DNA of 64,000 nucleotides from Marinifilaceae bacterium (GTDB lineage Bacteria; Bacteroidota; Bacteroidia; Bacteroidales; Marinifilaceae): NCBI GenBank assembly GCA_025210485.1, contig JAOARN010000151.1, positions 1 to 64,000 of the forward strand, read 5' to 3'. Shown piece by piece: positions 19,617 to 29,669 of this stretch (position 1 is its first letter; each line of letters starts with the position of its first letter). The notes under the pieces were generated by a model. It saw only the letters and a program-made list of their open reading frames with translations, ran no database searches and was not told where the DNA came from. The position numbers and the translations under genes were made by a program.

Positions 19617-22600
19617 TTAGAAACTTAATTGTACTCCGAAAGTGAATGTTTTAACAGGAGGTACTTCCCAGCTAGTTGAGCCATTAATATTCTGCTCTGG
19701 ATCCACAAGGTCTTGAGTTGAAGTGTGCCATAAGTTACTTCCATTTACAAAAACTCTAGCACTTGAAATTTTAGCTTTGTCAAGTATGCTTGAAGGAAGA
19801 TTATAAGCTAATGAAACATTCTTAAGTCTAATATAGTCATTGTCTAAAACTCTACGAGATGAGTTGAAATTAGATTTTGTATTTGATTCAAATGTTCTGA
19901 TTGGGTGTTTAGTTACATCTCCAGGTTTTTGCCATCTGTCTTTTTGATCTTCCATAATAGCATAATCTGTAGTATTACCATCACTCATCAAACCATAGGC
20001 AGCGTGGTTATAAATCTGTCCTCCGTATGAAAATGCAAACATAAAAGACAAATCAAAACCTTTATATTTTAAACTATTATTTAAAGTTCCATAAAAATCA
20101 GGATCTGCTTTTCCAACGATAGCTTTACCTGCATTACTAGCATCTTTAGTTACTTCGCCAGTTCTCTTTCCATCTGCATCAACAACATGCCATAGAGCAG
20201 CACCAGAAGCAGGATCAACACCAGCCCAATCTCTTAAATAAAAAGTATTATAAGCTTCTCCCTCTCTTCTAATATATGGAAAGTCGAAGATGTCTTCACC
20301 ATTATTTAATTTGGTAATTTCATTTTTTGTAGCAGAAATACTAAAATCACTTAACCAAGTTAAGTCATTGTTTTGAATATTTGTAGAATGTAATTCTAAC
20401 TCAAAACCTTTATTTTCCATCTCACCAACATTCTGAAGAATCTCATTAAAACCAGTGGTTCTTGAGATAGGCACCTTCATAATTAAGTCTTCCGTTTTCT
20501 TATTAAAGAACTCGAAACTACCTCTTAATTTCTGGAAAACTCCAAACTCAACACCTAAGTTAAAACTTTTACTCTGCTCCCAAGTTAAATCAGGATTTTC
20601 AACTTGCGTATATCTAGCAGCAGGACTAGCATTATATTTATAATCGTATGAATACAATCCCATATGACCATAGTTTTCATCAGGCAAAGTACCATTTGTA
20701 CCGTATGAAGCTCTTAATTTAAGATCATCTAGGAAAGATATATTACTCATGAAATCTTCCTCTGAAAGTCTCCATGAACCAGAAACAGACCAGAAGTTTG
20801 CCCATTGATTATTTTTACCTAATTTAGAGCCACCATCACGTCTAAAACTAAAAGAAGCATAGTATTTATTTTGGAAATCATAATTTACTCTTGATAAATA
20901 TGATAACATCGAGCTCTCAGAGAAATATCCTGCAACAGCATCTGGTTTTGAAGCAACATCTAAAACTTTCAATGTTTCATTTGGAAGATTAACTCCTCCA
21001 GCGTAGTCATAAGTATATTTTTCCTTTTCAACCTCATAACCAGCTAGGAAGTTAAAATTATGCTCATCAAAAGCATAGCTATAAGTTAAGATATTAGAAG
21101 ATGTAAGACGTCTATTTTGTCTAGATACCTTAGCTATTTCTCCTCTATTATCTCTACCAGCTCTAGAAGAAGGAGAAGAATAAATCATCTCATTAGCATA
21201 CACATAATCATAGTTATTGGTAGTTTTAAATTTAAGATTTTCAATAATCTCGTATTCAAACCATGAATTAACAGTAGTTCTATACATCTCTGTATTTCTA
21301 TCATTAAGTCTTTGCTCATTTACTATATTATAATAGCCATTATGCAACTCTGTATTATATGTTCCATCAGTATTTTTAATAGGCTCCGTTGGAATCATAA
21401 ATTGTCTAGAATTTGACCATGGGTTTGCATAGTAACCACCTCCCAATACTCTATCTTGATTAGTGTAAGCATTACTTAAATTCATTCCAAGTTTAGCTTT
21501 ATCATTAATCTTATGAGTCATATTTAATCTTAATGTTATACGCTCTAATTGAGAACTTTTAACAACACCTTCTTGATTAAAATAACTACCTGAAGTATAA
21601 AAGGTTGTCTTTTCATTACCACCAGATACAGATAATTCATAATTTTGAGTTTTTGCAGTTCTAATCAAAGCATCGTCCCAATCTGCGTATCCACCCTCTG
21701 GCTTATATATTTTTCTTTCCTTAACCATTTTAGCGATTTCATCCTCAGACATACCGTCATTCTCCATTCCTTCAATCATCATTTGAACATAAGTATCTCC
21801 ATCTACAGTTTCAAAGTTATCAGTAGCAATTTGAGAAATACCATAAGAAGCTTTCATGTCAATTTTGGTTTTACCTTTTTTACCACTTTTAGTAGTAATA
21901 ATGATAACACCATTCGCGGCACGTGAACCATATAAAGAAGCAGCAGCAGCATCTTTAAGCACAGTTAGTGATTCAATATCTGCTGGATTTATAGAAGACA
22001 TTACACTACTTGTGTTTTGATCTTCACTATCCAATGAAGTAGTCATACTTCTAGAAACAACAGGCACACCATCAATCACATAAAGAGGCTCCTGTGAAGC
22101 AGAAAATGAACCAATACCCCTAATTCTAATCTGCGAAGCAGCACCTGGCTGTCCACTTGGACTAGATATCTGAAGACCAGAAACATTACCAGCTAAAGCT
22201 TTTTCGAAAGATGCCACAGGAGCTTTTTGTAAAACTTCCGATTTTACAGCGGCAGCAGAACCAGTGAAACTTGATTTTTTAGATGTACCATAAGCAGTTA
22301 CAATAACCTCGTTTACACCGATAGATTCGGTTTGCATTTTTACTTTCATATTAGGTTTCATATCAACAACTTTAATTTCTTGTGATACCATACCTACAAA
22401 AGAGAAAATCAATACCTCGTTACCTTTGTCTACAGTTAAAGAGAATTTACCATCTAAATCTGTAGCAGTACCTATAGTAGTACCTTTAATTACTATGGAA
22501 ACTCCAGGAATTGGAAGACCATCATCTGCTGAAGTTACAACTCCGGTAACTGTTTTTTGTTGAGCCCAAACGCCCTGCAATCCTACAAAAAGTAGGATAA

Positions 22601-22625
22601 ACATTGAAAACAGAATTTTTTTCAT
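19617..22625 (-). CDS. SusC/RagA-family TonB-linked outer-membrane transporter (pair 1)
   Basis: A 1002-residue TonB-dependent transporter, first gene of the operon. Signal peptide MKKILFSMFILLFVGLQGVWA, then the carboxypeptidase-regulatory-like domain (VTGVVTSADDGLPIPGVSIV), then the plug with ASFEKALAGNVSGLQI, IRIRGIGSFSASQEPLYVIDG and LKDAAAASLYGSRAANGVI. The barrel ends in FTFGVQLSF. The region up to about residue 150 is nearly the same as in the SusC of pair 2, whereas the barrel differs much more, so the two systems probably handle related but distinct ligands. No anti-sigma factor, hybrid sensor or SusR-like regulator lies beside it. Confidence 0.95.
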   Translation of the reverse strand: MKKILFSMFILLFVGLQGVWAQQKTVTGVVTSADDGLPIPGVSIVIKGTTIGTATDLDGKFSLTVDKGNEVLIFSFVGMVSQEIKVVDMKPNMKVKMQTESIGVNEVIVTAYGTSKKSSFTGSAAAVKSEVLQKAPVASFEKALAGNVSGLQISSPSGQPGAASQIRIRGIGSFSASQEPLYVIDGVPVVSRSMTTSLDSEDQNTSSVMSSINPADIESLTVLKDAAAASLYGSRAANGVIIITTKSGKKGKTKIDMKASYGISQIATDNFETVDGDTYVQMMIEGMENDGMSEDEIAKMVKERKIYKPEGGYADWDDALIRTAKTQNYELSVSGGNEKTTFYTSGSYFNQEGVVKSSQLERITLRLNMTHKINDKAKLGMNLSNAYTNQDRVLGGGYYANPWSNSRQFMIPTEPIKNTDGTYNTELHNGYYNIVNEQRLNDRNTEMYRTTVNSWFEYEIIENLKFKTTNNYDYVYANEMIYSSPSSRAGRDNRGEIAKVSRQNRRLTSSNILTYSYAFDEHNFNFLAGYEVEKEKYTYDYAGGVNLPNETLKVLDVASKPDAVAGYFSESSMLSYLSRVNYDFQNKYYASFSFRRDGGSKLGKNNQWANFWSVSGSWRLSEEDFMSNISFLDDLKLRASYGTNGTLPDENYGHMGLYSYDYKYNASPAARYTQVENPDLTWEQSKSFNLGVEFGVFQKLRGSFEFFNKKTEDLIMKVPISRTTGFNEILQNVGEMENKGFELELHSTNIQNNDLTWLSDFSISATKNEITKLNNGEDIFDFPYIRREGEAYNTFYLRDWAGVDPASGAALWHVVDADGKRTGEVTKDASNAGKAIVGKADPDFYGTLNNSLKYKGFDLSFMFAFSYGGQIYNHAAYGLMSDGNTTDYAIMEDQKDRWQKPGDVTKHPIRTFESNTKSNFNSSRRVLDNDYIRLKNVSLAYNLPSSILDKAKISSARVFVNGSNLWHTSTQDLVDPEQNINGSTSWEVPPVKTFTFGVQLSF

Positions 22626-23452
22626 AAATGTTTAGTTAGTGGTTAATAATAATAAATATTACCTAGTAATTTAGGCAATATTAATAATACTTATTTCGTA
22701 TCCTTATACCCTATACAAATAACAAATAGAATTTTAGTCACCAACTTCACTAACTCTTTCCCTATTTTGATGATATATTAAATACCCCTAATATTTAATA
22801 TTTCAAATTCAAAAATCTAAAAATCTACTGCGAAAGAAATACTATCAACTATAGAACTAGTATTTCAATAGCTCAAAAGTGTAAAATATTCTTAAATTTT
22901 CAAACTTAATTGTTAATTTTATTTAAGAGCTTAATTTAATTGCTTCACAAATTAGTAATAATCAGACCGTCACGTCTACATTTTTTTTTGCATTTTACCA
23001 ATATTTTTTAGGCTTTATTAACAGTTATGGGTTTTATTTTAATATTTATAACATATGAATACGCTTATATATATACTTCAAATACTAAACAACAAAGCCT
23101 ATCAAACTCAAAATACTCATATTAGGCGAGTTAAAAACCTAACAAAAATTAACAATTACACAGAAACAATAGTCTTTTAACAGTGATTAACATTTTTTTC
23201 TTTATTCATCTAAATAAACAAGCACTATTCTTCAAAAACAAAACAGCGGAAAGCCTCAAAAACACTCCATTCTTCCATAAACAAACACAATTCTCACTTA
23301 TCTAAAAAACTAATCTAGGTGTTAATAATTATTAAACGCCAATTTTATTAGTTTGATTATATCATTTATTTCCCTACAACTACTTTATTAGTTTTAATTG
23401 AAACGAAATATATAATTCTTCAACATAATTACTGCATAACATATTTTTATTG
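22626..23452. other. Long AT-rich divergent intergenic region
   Basis: About 830 bp between the divergent susC and ABC transporter genes without a recognisable gene. The susC leader motif TTAGTGGTTAATAATA is at about 22634-22649. The rest is AT-rich with no strong palindrome or tRNA-like segment. It likely contains the promoter of the three-gene susCD unit. I see nothing else supportable in it. Confidence 0.4.
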
Positions 23453-23460
23453 TATGTTTG
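23453..23460 (+). promoter_or_regulatory. Candidate promoter -7 element for the natAB-type operon
   Basis: TATGTTTG fits TAnnTTTG and lies 34 bp before the ATG. It overlaps a small palindrome, GTATG-N6-CATAC, which could be an operator. No clear -33 TTTG was identified. Confidence 0.4.
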
Positions 23461-23494
23461 TTCATACATAATATAAACCTAATATGCATTATAA

Positions 23495-24400
23495 ATGATT
23501 TTTCTTGAAGCAAAAAATATAGTAAAGGATTATGCTGAACACAGAGCATTAGACAAGTTAAACCTCAGAGTCGAAAAAGGCAGTATATATGGTCTTCTTG
23601 GTCCCAATGGTGCAGGAAAAACAAGCTTGATTCGAATAATTAATCAGATTACAGCACCTGATTCTGGTGAAATTATTTTTAATAATGAGAAACTAAAGCC
23701 TAAACATATACAACAAATAGGATATCTACCTGAAGAAAGAGGATTATATAAAAAAATGAAAGTTGGGGAACAAGCTCTATACTTAGCTCAACTGAAAGGA
23801 ATGAACTATTTCGATGCAAAGAAAAAACTAAAATATTGGTTCGAAAAATTCGAAATTATCTCATGGTGGGATAAAAAGGTTGAAGAACTATCAAAAGGAA
23901 TGCAACAAAAAATACAATTTGTTATTACTATTCTGCACGATCCTAAACTATTAATCTTCGACGAACCATTTAGCGGTTTTGACCCTGTTAATGCGAATCT
24001 ATTAAAAGAGGAGATACTAAACCTTCGGAACAATGGTGCAACAATATTATTCTCAACCCACAACATGTCCTCTGTCGAAGAAATTTGTGATAATATTAGC
24101 CTCATTAATAAATCAAAAAACATTTTAGATGGCAGAATTTCAGATATTAAAAATAAATTCAAAAAGAACAAATACGAAATTTCATTCACAAACAAGGATA
24201 ATATCGAGTTTGATTTCTTATTAAATCAATACAATATTGAACGGATTTCAAAGGATAAAATCATAATAAACCCAATCGTTGAAAAAACTAAAAACCAAAT
24301 CATTCTTGATTTTATTGATCATATTGAATTTAGTTCGTTTAGAGAAATTCTGCCAAGTATAAATGATATATTCATTGATATGGTGAGTCAAACAAAATAA
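23495..24400 (+). CDS. ABC transporter ATP-binding protein, NatA type
   Basis: A 301-residue ABC ATPase. Walker A GPNGAGKTS is at about residues 36-44, the signature LSKGMQQKIQ near 127-136, Walker B LLIFDEPFSGFDP near 149-161 and the switch histidine in LFSTHNM. The last 75 residues form the C-terminal extension (DUF4162-like) common to NatA/CcmA-type exporter ATPases. It is followed 60 bp later by its ABC-2 permease, so together they are an exporter driven by ATP hydrolysis. NatAB was first described as a sodium exporter, but this subfamily also handles drugs and lipids, so the substrate is open. Confidence 0.9.
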   Translation: MIFLEAKNIVKDYAEHRALDKLNLRVEKGSIYGLLGPNGAGKTSLIRIINQITAPDSGEIIFNNEKLKPKHIQQIGYLPEERGLYKKMKVGEQALYLAQLKGMNYFDAKKKLKYWFEKFEIISWWDKKVEELSKGMQQKIQFVITILHDPKLLIFDEPFSGFDPVNANLLKEEILNLRNNGATILFSTHNMSSVEEICDNISLINKSKNILDGRISDIKNKFKKNKYEISFTNKDNIEFDFLLNQYNIERISKDKIIINPIVEKTKNQIILDFIDHIEFSSFREILPSINDIFIDMVSQTK

Positions 24401-24460
24401 TTTATAACAAAAGCTAATAAAACTGAATACGCTTGTTATTCATATAATCCTAAAAAAATC

Positions 24461-25792
24461 ATGAATAAGATATTTATAATTATAAAAAGAGAATATATCT
24501 CAAGAGTTAGAAAAAAATCTTTTATAATTCTCAGTCTATTAACTCCTCTATTAATCGCAGGAATATACGCATTTATCTTTTGGTTAATGTCAAGAGATGA
24601 TACTGAAAATCGAGAAATACTTATTGCAAATAAGTCTGAACTAATTAAACCTATTAAAGATAGCGATTTTACTAAATACAAATATCAAAACATCAGCTTT
24701 GAAGATGCAAGGAAAGAATTGGATAATGAAAAGTATTACGCTTTTGTTTATATTCCAAAAGATATAATGACAACAAACTCTGCTGAAATATACTCTCATA
24801 AACAAATTACTATTGAGGTAAAATCACAGATTCTTAACCAACTCAAAAATCATATTGAAAATATAAAGCGCGATGAAATATTCTCGAAACTAAAAGATCC
24901 TGAATTTGAAAAGAAACTCGCGGCAACAAAAACAAAAATAAAGATCAAAACTATAAAACTTGGAGAGGATGGAGAAATCAAACAGGGCTCTACTGAAATA
25001 GCTATGGCAATTGGCTTTATGTCTGCATTTATTATTTATATGTTTATATTTATGTACGGAGTACAGGTTATGAGAGGTGTTATTGAGGAAAAAACAAATA
25101 GAATAATCGAGGTTATTGTATCCTCTGTTAAACCTTTTCAATTAATGATGGGTAAAATAATAGGCGTAGCTCTGGTTGGTCTCACTCAGTTTTTAATCTG
25201 GATTGTACTTTCTATAATAGTTATATCAGCATTATCTTTTATTTTGGGAGGCGATTCAATAAATAATTTAATGGATGCACAAAATGGAATGCAACAAATA
25301 GATATGAATCAACTTCAAAATATTGATAGTCATCAACTAGAGGCTCTTTCAAGTCTTTTCGACTTATCATATATTATTTCAATATTGGCAGCTTTTATTT
25401 TCTTTTTCCTTGGCGGATATCTACTATACTCTGCTTTATTCGCTGCAATTGGCAGTGCTGTAGACAACGAAACAGAAACTCAACAATTTATGCTACCTGT
25501 AAGTCTACCATTAATTTTAGCAATGTACATTGGTTTTGCTGTTGCTCAAAATCCAGAAAGCAGCCTTGCTTTTTGGGGATCAATCATCCCTTTTACATCT
25601 CCAATTGTAATGTTAGTGCGCATTCCTTATGGTGTTCCAATATGGGAACTTTTACTTTCGGGAGGAATTCTAATTTTAAGTTTTATTCTCATTACTTGGA
25701 TTGCCTCAAAAATTTACCGTATAGGAATATTGATGTATGGCAAGAAAGTTTCTTATCTCGAATTATGGAAATGGATTAGATATAAATCATAA
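24461..25792 (+). CDS. ABC-2 type transporter permease, NatB type
   Basis: A 443-residue membrane protein with one N-terminal membrane helix (about 20-43), a large extracytoplasmic domain (about 45-175), then five or so helices from about residue 180. YGVQVMRGVIEEKTNRIIEVIVSSVKPFQLMMGKIIGV is the ABC-2 coupling-region motif typical of NatB (COG1668). A low-complexity Gln/Met/Asp segment (MQQIDMNQLQNIDSHQ, about 285-300) interrupts the membrane part. It is the permease for the ATPase immediately upstream. Seven bp after its stop the inverted repeat cluster begins, so no ordinary terminator is evident. Confidence 0.88.
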   Translation: MNKIFIIIKREYISRVRKKSFIILSLLTPLLIAGIYAFIFWLMSRDDTENREILIANKSELIKPIKDSDFTKYKYQNISFEDARKELDNEKYYAFVYIPKDIMTTNSAEIYSHKQITIEVKSQILNQLKNHIENIKRDEIFSKLKDPEFEKKLAATKTKIKIKTIKLGEDGEIKQGSTEIAMAIGFMSAFIIYMFIFMYGVQVMRGVIEEKTNRIIEVIVSSVKPFQLMMGKIIGVALVGLTQFLIWIVLSIIVISALSFILGGDSINNLMDAQNGMQQIDMNQLQNIDSHQLEALSSLFDLSYIISILAAFIFFFLGGYLLYSALFAAIGSAVDNETETQQFMLPVSLPLILAMYIGFAVAQNPESSLAFWGSIIPFTSPIVMLVRIPYGVPIWELLLSGGILILSFILITWIASKIYRIGILMYGKKVSYLELWKWIRYKS

Positions 25793-25798
25793 AATTTA

Positions 25799-26400
25799 AC
25801 CGCAGATACCGCCGAAAAAAGCTAAGTAAAATTTCCGTGGTATCCGTGGTGTCCGTGGTTAAAAATATAAACCGCTAAAGCCGCTGATACCGCCGAAAGT
25901 AAATAAAAAATAAACTTCAGATTAAATAATAATAGCTTTCGTTGTATTTGTGATGTCTGTGGTTTAAAAAAATACAAACCGCGGAAAAAATCCAAACAAA
26001 ACTTCCTAGGTATCTGTGGTAAAAAACAAAACCGCTTAATCCGCTGATACCGAAAAAAGGAAACAAAAATAAACTTTGGACTAAATAAAAAAAGCTTCCG
26101 TGGTATTTGTGATGTTCATGGTTAAAAAATACAAACCGCGGAAGCCGCGGAAACCGCCGAAAAAATCCAAGTAAAATTTCTGTGGTATCCGTGGTGTCCG
26201 TGGTTTAAAAAAATACAAACCGCGGAAACCGCCGAAAAAATCCAAGTAAAATTTCTGTGGTATCCGTGATGTCCGTGGTTAAAAATATAAACCGCTGAAG
26301 CCGCTGATATCGCCAAAAGGAAACAAAAATAAACTTTGGATTAAATAAAAAAAGCTTCCGTGGTGTCCGTTGTTTAAAAAACCTAAAGCAAAAGCCTCTG
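25799..26400 (-). repeat. Second copy of the ACCACGGA-type repeat family, inverted orientation
   Basis: About 600 bp made of the reverse complement of the units at the left edge, e.g. GTGGTATCCGTGGTGTCCGT, AACCGCGGAAGCCGCGGAAA and AAAAATCCAAGTAAAATTTC. The anchor complement (AATAAACTTTGGATTAAAT and variants) occurs near 25910, 26070 and 26328, so the spacing is less regular than on the left. Small open frames on minus are products of the repeat, with no coding signature. It fills the gap between the ABC permease and the TPR gene. Confidence 0.88.
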
Positions 26401-26521
26401 TGGTATCTACTGCAATAAAATAAAGATTTGTATAGTTTTTGCATTATGGTCAATAATTTATAAACTTGCGCGTTATATAAGGAACAACTTAGACCATCTA
26501 AATTAATTTCACATTTAAATC

Positions 26522-29500
26522 ATGAAAATTAAAAACTATTATAATCTTTTCTTACTGCTTATACTGCTTACAATCAACAATATTACCAAAGCACAGGCAG
26601 ACATCTATCCAAATCAGAAAATCGACAAGTGGAATCATGCCACAAAATTATACAATAACAAAAATTTTGGTAATGCTTATAAAATATTCGATAATATAGC
26701 AGAAGACAAGGATAACAAATATTCCGACGAAGCTGAATTTTACAAAGCAGCTTGTGCATATAATTTAAATTTATCGAAAGCATATATACTTCTGGAAAGA
26801 TATATCCAAAATCATTCTGAAAATAAACATACAACTAGCGCATATATGATGCTAGGTAACTTGAATTACGAGAATGAAAACTACGAAGAGGCAATAGATT
26901 CGTACAAAAAGATTATCAGAAAAAAAATAGAGGAAAAAACCAAGAGTGAACTAAAATTCAAACTAGGATATTCTTACCTTATGTTGAATGACTTAGAAAA
27001 GGCAAGTTTCAATTTTTATGAAATAAAAGATATAAATGGAGATTATCATGATGCGGCAAACTATTACTATGCACATATCGCATATACAAATAAAAAATAT
27101 GGAACAGCTTTAAAAAGCCTTAGCAAAATCGAAAATACAGAAGAATTTTCACCTTTAGTTCCCTACTACAAAACTCATATTTTATTTATCCAAGAGAGAT
27201 ATAAAGATTTAATATCATATGCACCTGAATATTTAGATAAAGTTGCAGAATCAAGAGTAGACGAAATGCACAAAATATTAGGTTTAGCATATTACAATAG
27301 TAATGATTACAAAAACGCAGAGATTCAATTATCAAAATCACCCGAAAAACTAAATCGTAATGATAAATATGCATATGGTTATTCATTATATAAACTATCA
27401 AAATACAAAAAGGCAATTACTGTACTACAAAAAATAGGAGGAAAACAAGATAGTCTACTTCAAATTTCCAGTTACTGTCTAGCGGCATGCTATTTAAAAA
27501 CAGACAATAAACAAGGTGCTAAAATGGCTTTCTATACAGCTTCGAAGTTAGACTACTATAAAAACATAAAAAAAGATGCATTATTTAACTATGCCAAATT
27601 AACATACGAATTATCATATTCGCCATTTAACGAAACCATTTCCGCATTTGATACATATATTAAACTATATCCAAATTCAGACAGAAATGACAAAGCTTAT
27701 GATTATTTGGTGAAAATGTATATGAATACAAATAATTACAAACAAGCTTTAAATTCATTAAACAAAATAAAAGTAAAAAATAATTCAATCCAACGTGCCT
27801 ATCAAAAAGTAGCATGGTTTAGAGCTTTAGAATTAATTAACGAAGGATATATATATGAAGCCATCGAGGTACTTTATGCCTCACTTGAATTTTCTGTTTA
27901 CAATAGCAAGATGGCTGCAGAAGCCTACTATATGCTAGCCGAGTGTAAGTATAAACAATCAAAAACAGACGAGGCAATAAAACTATATACAAAGTTCTTG
28001 AATTACCCAGGCGCAGCACAATCAGAATATTACAAAAGGGCTTATTATAATATTGCCTATATATACTATGATAAATCTAATTACACAAAAGCTAAAGAAT
28101 ACTTAATTAATTATACCAGTCTTGAGGGTGAACATAATAAATTCCAGTCTCATGCATATATTCTTCTAGCAGATATATATTATGTTTCGACAGAATACAA
28201 AAAAGCAATAATTAATTACAATAAGGCTATTCAATTTGGAAAATGGATGGCAGATTATGCATACATTCAAACTGCCAATATTAATGGCATACTTGGGAAT
28301 AAAAATCAAAAACTAAATCTGCTTGACGAATTTGAAAACAGATATCCTAGCTCTGATTATCTAAGCACTGCTATTTTTGAATTAGGTAATATCAATTCCA
28401 GATTAGAAAACTACAATAAAGCAATTAAGGCATACTCTAGATTAATTAAAGATTATCCGATAAGTGAATACAGTCCGAAAGCAGGTCTTCAATTATCGCA
28501 AATGTATTATAATACTAAACAGTATACTAAATCAATTGATAATTACAAAAAACTTATCCAAGAGTATCCTAAAACTGATTATGCTTCAAGTGCCTTATTC
28601 GGATTGAAAAACGTTTATATTGACATAAACAAGCCAAAGGAGTATTTCAAATATGTGGATAAAAACAAATCATTAAAATCAATCTCAGCATCAGAAAGAG
28701 ATTCATTAATGTATATCTCTGCAGAACGAATATTCCTAAAGACTCAGGATAATCAAGCAAAAGATGCACTTTTAGACTATCTGAAAACTTTTAAAAATGG
28801 AAAATTCACACTAAATGCTAATTATTATTTAGCAGAATTTTACAAAGAATCAGACAATCAGGAAAAAGCTCTCAAACATTACTTGATAGTGGCTGACAAT
28901 GCAGCTAATGAATTCAAACAAAAAGCTCTTATAAACATCTGCTCTATATACAAAAAAGAAAATAATTACACTCAATTGTATAGCTACAGTAAACAGTTAA
29001 GTGAATATTCACAAAACAAAACAGTAGTTCATAAAGCAAAGATTAATTGCATAAATTCAGCATTTAAGTTAAAAAGATATGAAGATTGCTTAGAGAATTT
29101 AGCATTTATTAATATAGACGAAATTTCAGATGCAAATAGCAAACGAATACTAATATTCCAATCAGCCATTTCAAATCTCAATACTAATAGAAAAGATATA
29201 GCACTAAGCGAACTTATAAAAATAGCTACGGACACAAAAAGCAAAGAAGGAGCTGAAGCCAATTACCTGATTGCAAGTATATATTTTGGAAAACAAGAAT
29301 ATAAGTTAGCAGAAAAACAAATTAATGATTTCATTGCTAAAAACACTTCCCATCACTTCTGGTTAGGAAAAAGTTTCTTAATTCTTGCAGATATATACAT
29401 GATTGAAAATGACTCTTTTCAAGCAAAATACACTTTACAAAGCTTAATAGATAATTACACAGTAAAAACTGATGGAGTATTACAAGAGGCTAAAGCCAAA

Positions 29501-29599
29501 CTAGATGTTATTACAATCAATGAATTACAAATGGAAGAAAAACTTAATTCAAAATCCGATAGCATCAGCATCAAGGAAGAAAAAAACAACATAAAATAA
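26522..29599 (+). CDS. Large secreted tetratricopeptide-repeat protein
   Basis: A 1025-residue protein with a cleavable signal peptide (hydrophobic to about residue 22, cleavage likely after KAQA). Almost all of the mature part is TPR or Sel1/YbgF-like helical repeats, e.g. SAYMMLGNLNYENENYEEAI, AYYMLAECKYKQSKTDEAI and AILELGN-type units, giving an elongated solenoid in the periplasm or on the outer membrane. The C-terminus is charged and short. It lies 70 bp before a barrel protein, with which it is probably co-transcribed and may form a complex. Similar giant TPR proteins next to barrel proteins occur in Bacteroidota, but no function is recognised here. Confidence 0.8.
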   Translation: MKIKNYYNLFLLLILLTINNITKAQADIYPNQKIDKWNHATKLYNNKNFGNAYKIFDNIAEDKDNKYSDEAEFYKAACAYNLNLSKAYILLERYIQNHSENKHTTSAYMMLGNLNYENENYEEAIDSYKKIIRKKIEEKTKSELKFKLGYSYLMLNDLEKASFNFYEIKDINGDYHDAANYYYAHIAYTNKKYGTALKSLSKIENTEEFSPLVPYYKTHILFIQERYKDLISYAPEYLDKVAESRVDEMHKILGLAYYNSNDYKNAEIQLSKSPEKLNRNDKYAYGYSLYKLSKYKKAITVLQKIGGKQDSLLQISSYCLAACYLKTDNKQGAKMAFYTASKLDYYKNIKKDALFNYAKLTYELSYSPFNETISAFDTYIKLYPNSDRNDKAYDYLVKMYMNTNNYKQALNSLNKIKVKNNSIQRAYQKVAWFRALELINEGYIYEAIEVLYASLEFSVYNSKMAAEAYYMLAECKYKQSKTDEAIKLYTKFLNYPGAAQSEYYKRAYYNIAYIYYDKSNYTKAKEYLINYTSLEGEHNKFQSHAYILLADIYYVSTEYKKAIINYNKAIQFGKWMADYAYIQTANINGILGNKNQKLNLLDEFENRYPSSDYLSTAIFELGNINSRLENYNKAIKAYSRLIKDYPISEYSPKAGLQLSQMYYNTKQYTKSIDNYKKLIQEYPKTDYASSALFGLKNVYIDINKPKEYFKYVDKNKSLKSISASERDSLMYISAERIFLKTQDNQAKDALLDYLKTFKNGKFTLNANYYLAEFYKESDNQEKALKHYLIVADNAANEFKQKALINICSIYKKENNYTQLYSYSKQLSEYSQNKTVVHKAKINCINSAFKLKRYEDCLENLAFINIDEISDANSKRILIFQSAISNLNTNRKDIALSELIKIATDTKSKEGAEANYLIASIYFGKQEYKLAEKQINDFIAKNTSHHFWLGKSFLILADIYMIENDSFQAKYTLQSLIDNYTVKTDGVLQEAKAKLDVITINELQMEEKLNSKSDSISIKEEKNNIK

Positions 29600-29669
29600 T
29601 AATTCAAATAGTTTATCTAACAGTATATCTTAATACATTAGTAAACAATCATATATTAATTTAAATATT

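Noticed and set aside
26122-26453. Short open frames on minus in the second repeat cluster
   Set aside because: Same repeat family read in reverse; low-complexity His/Tyr/Phe-rich translations without gene features.
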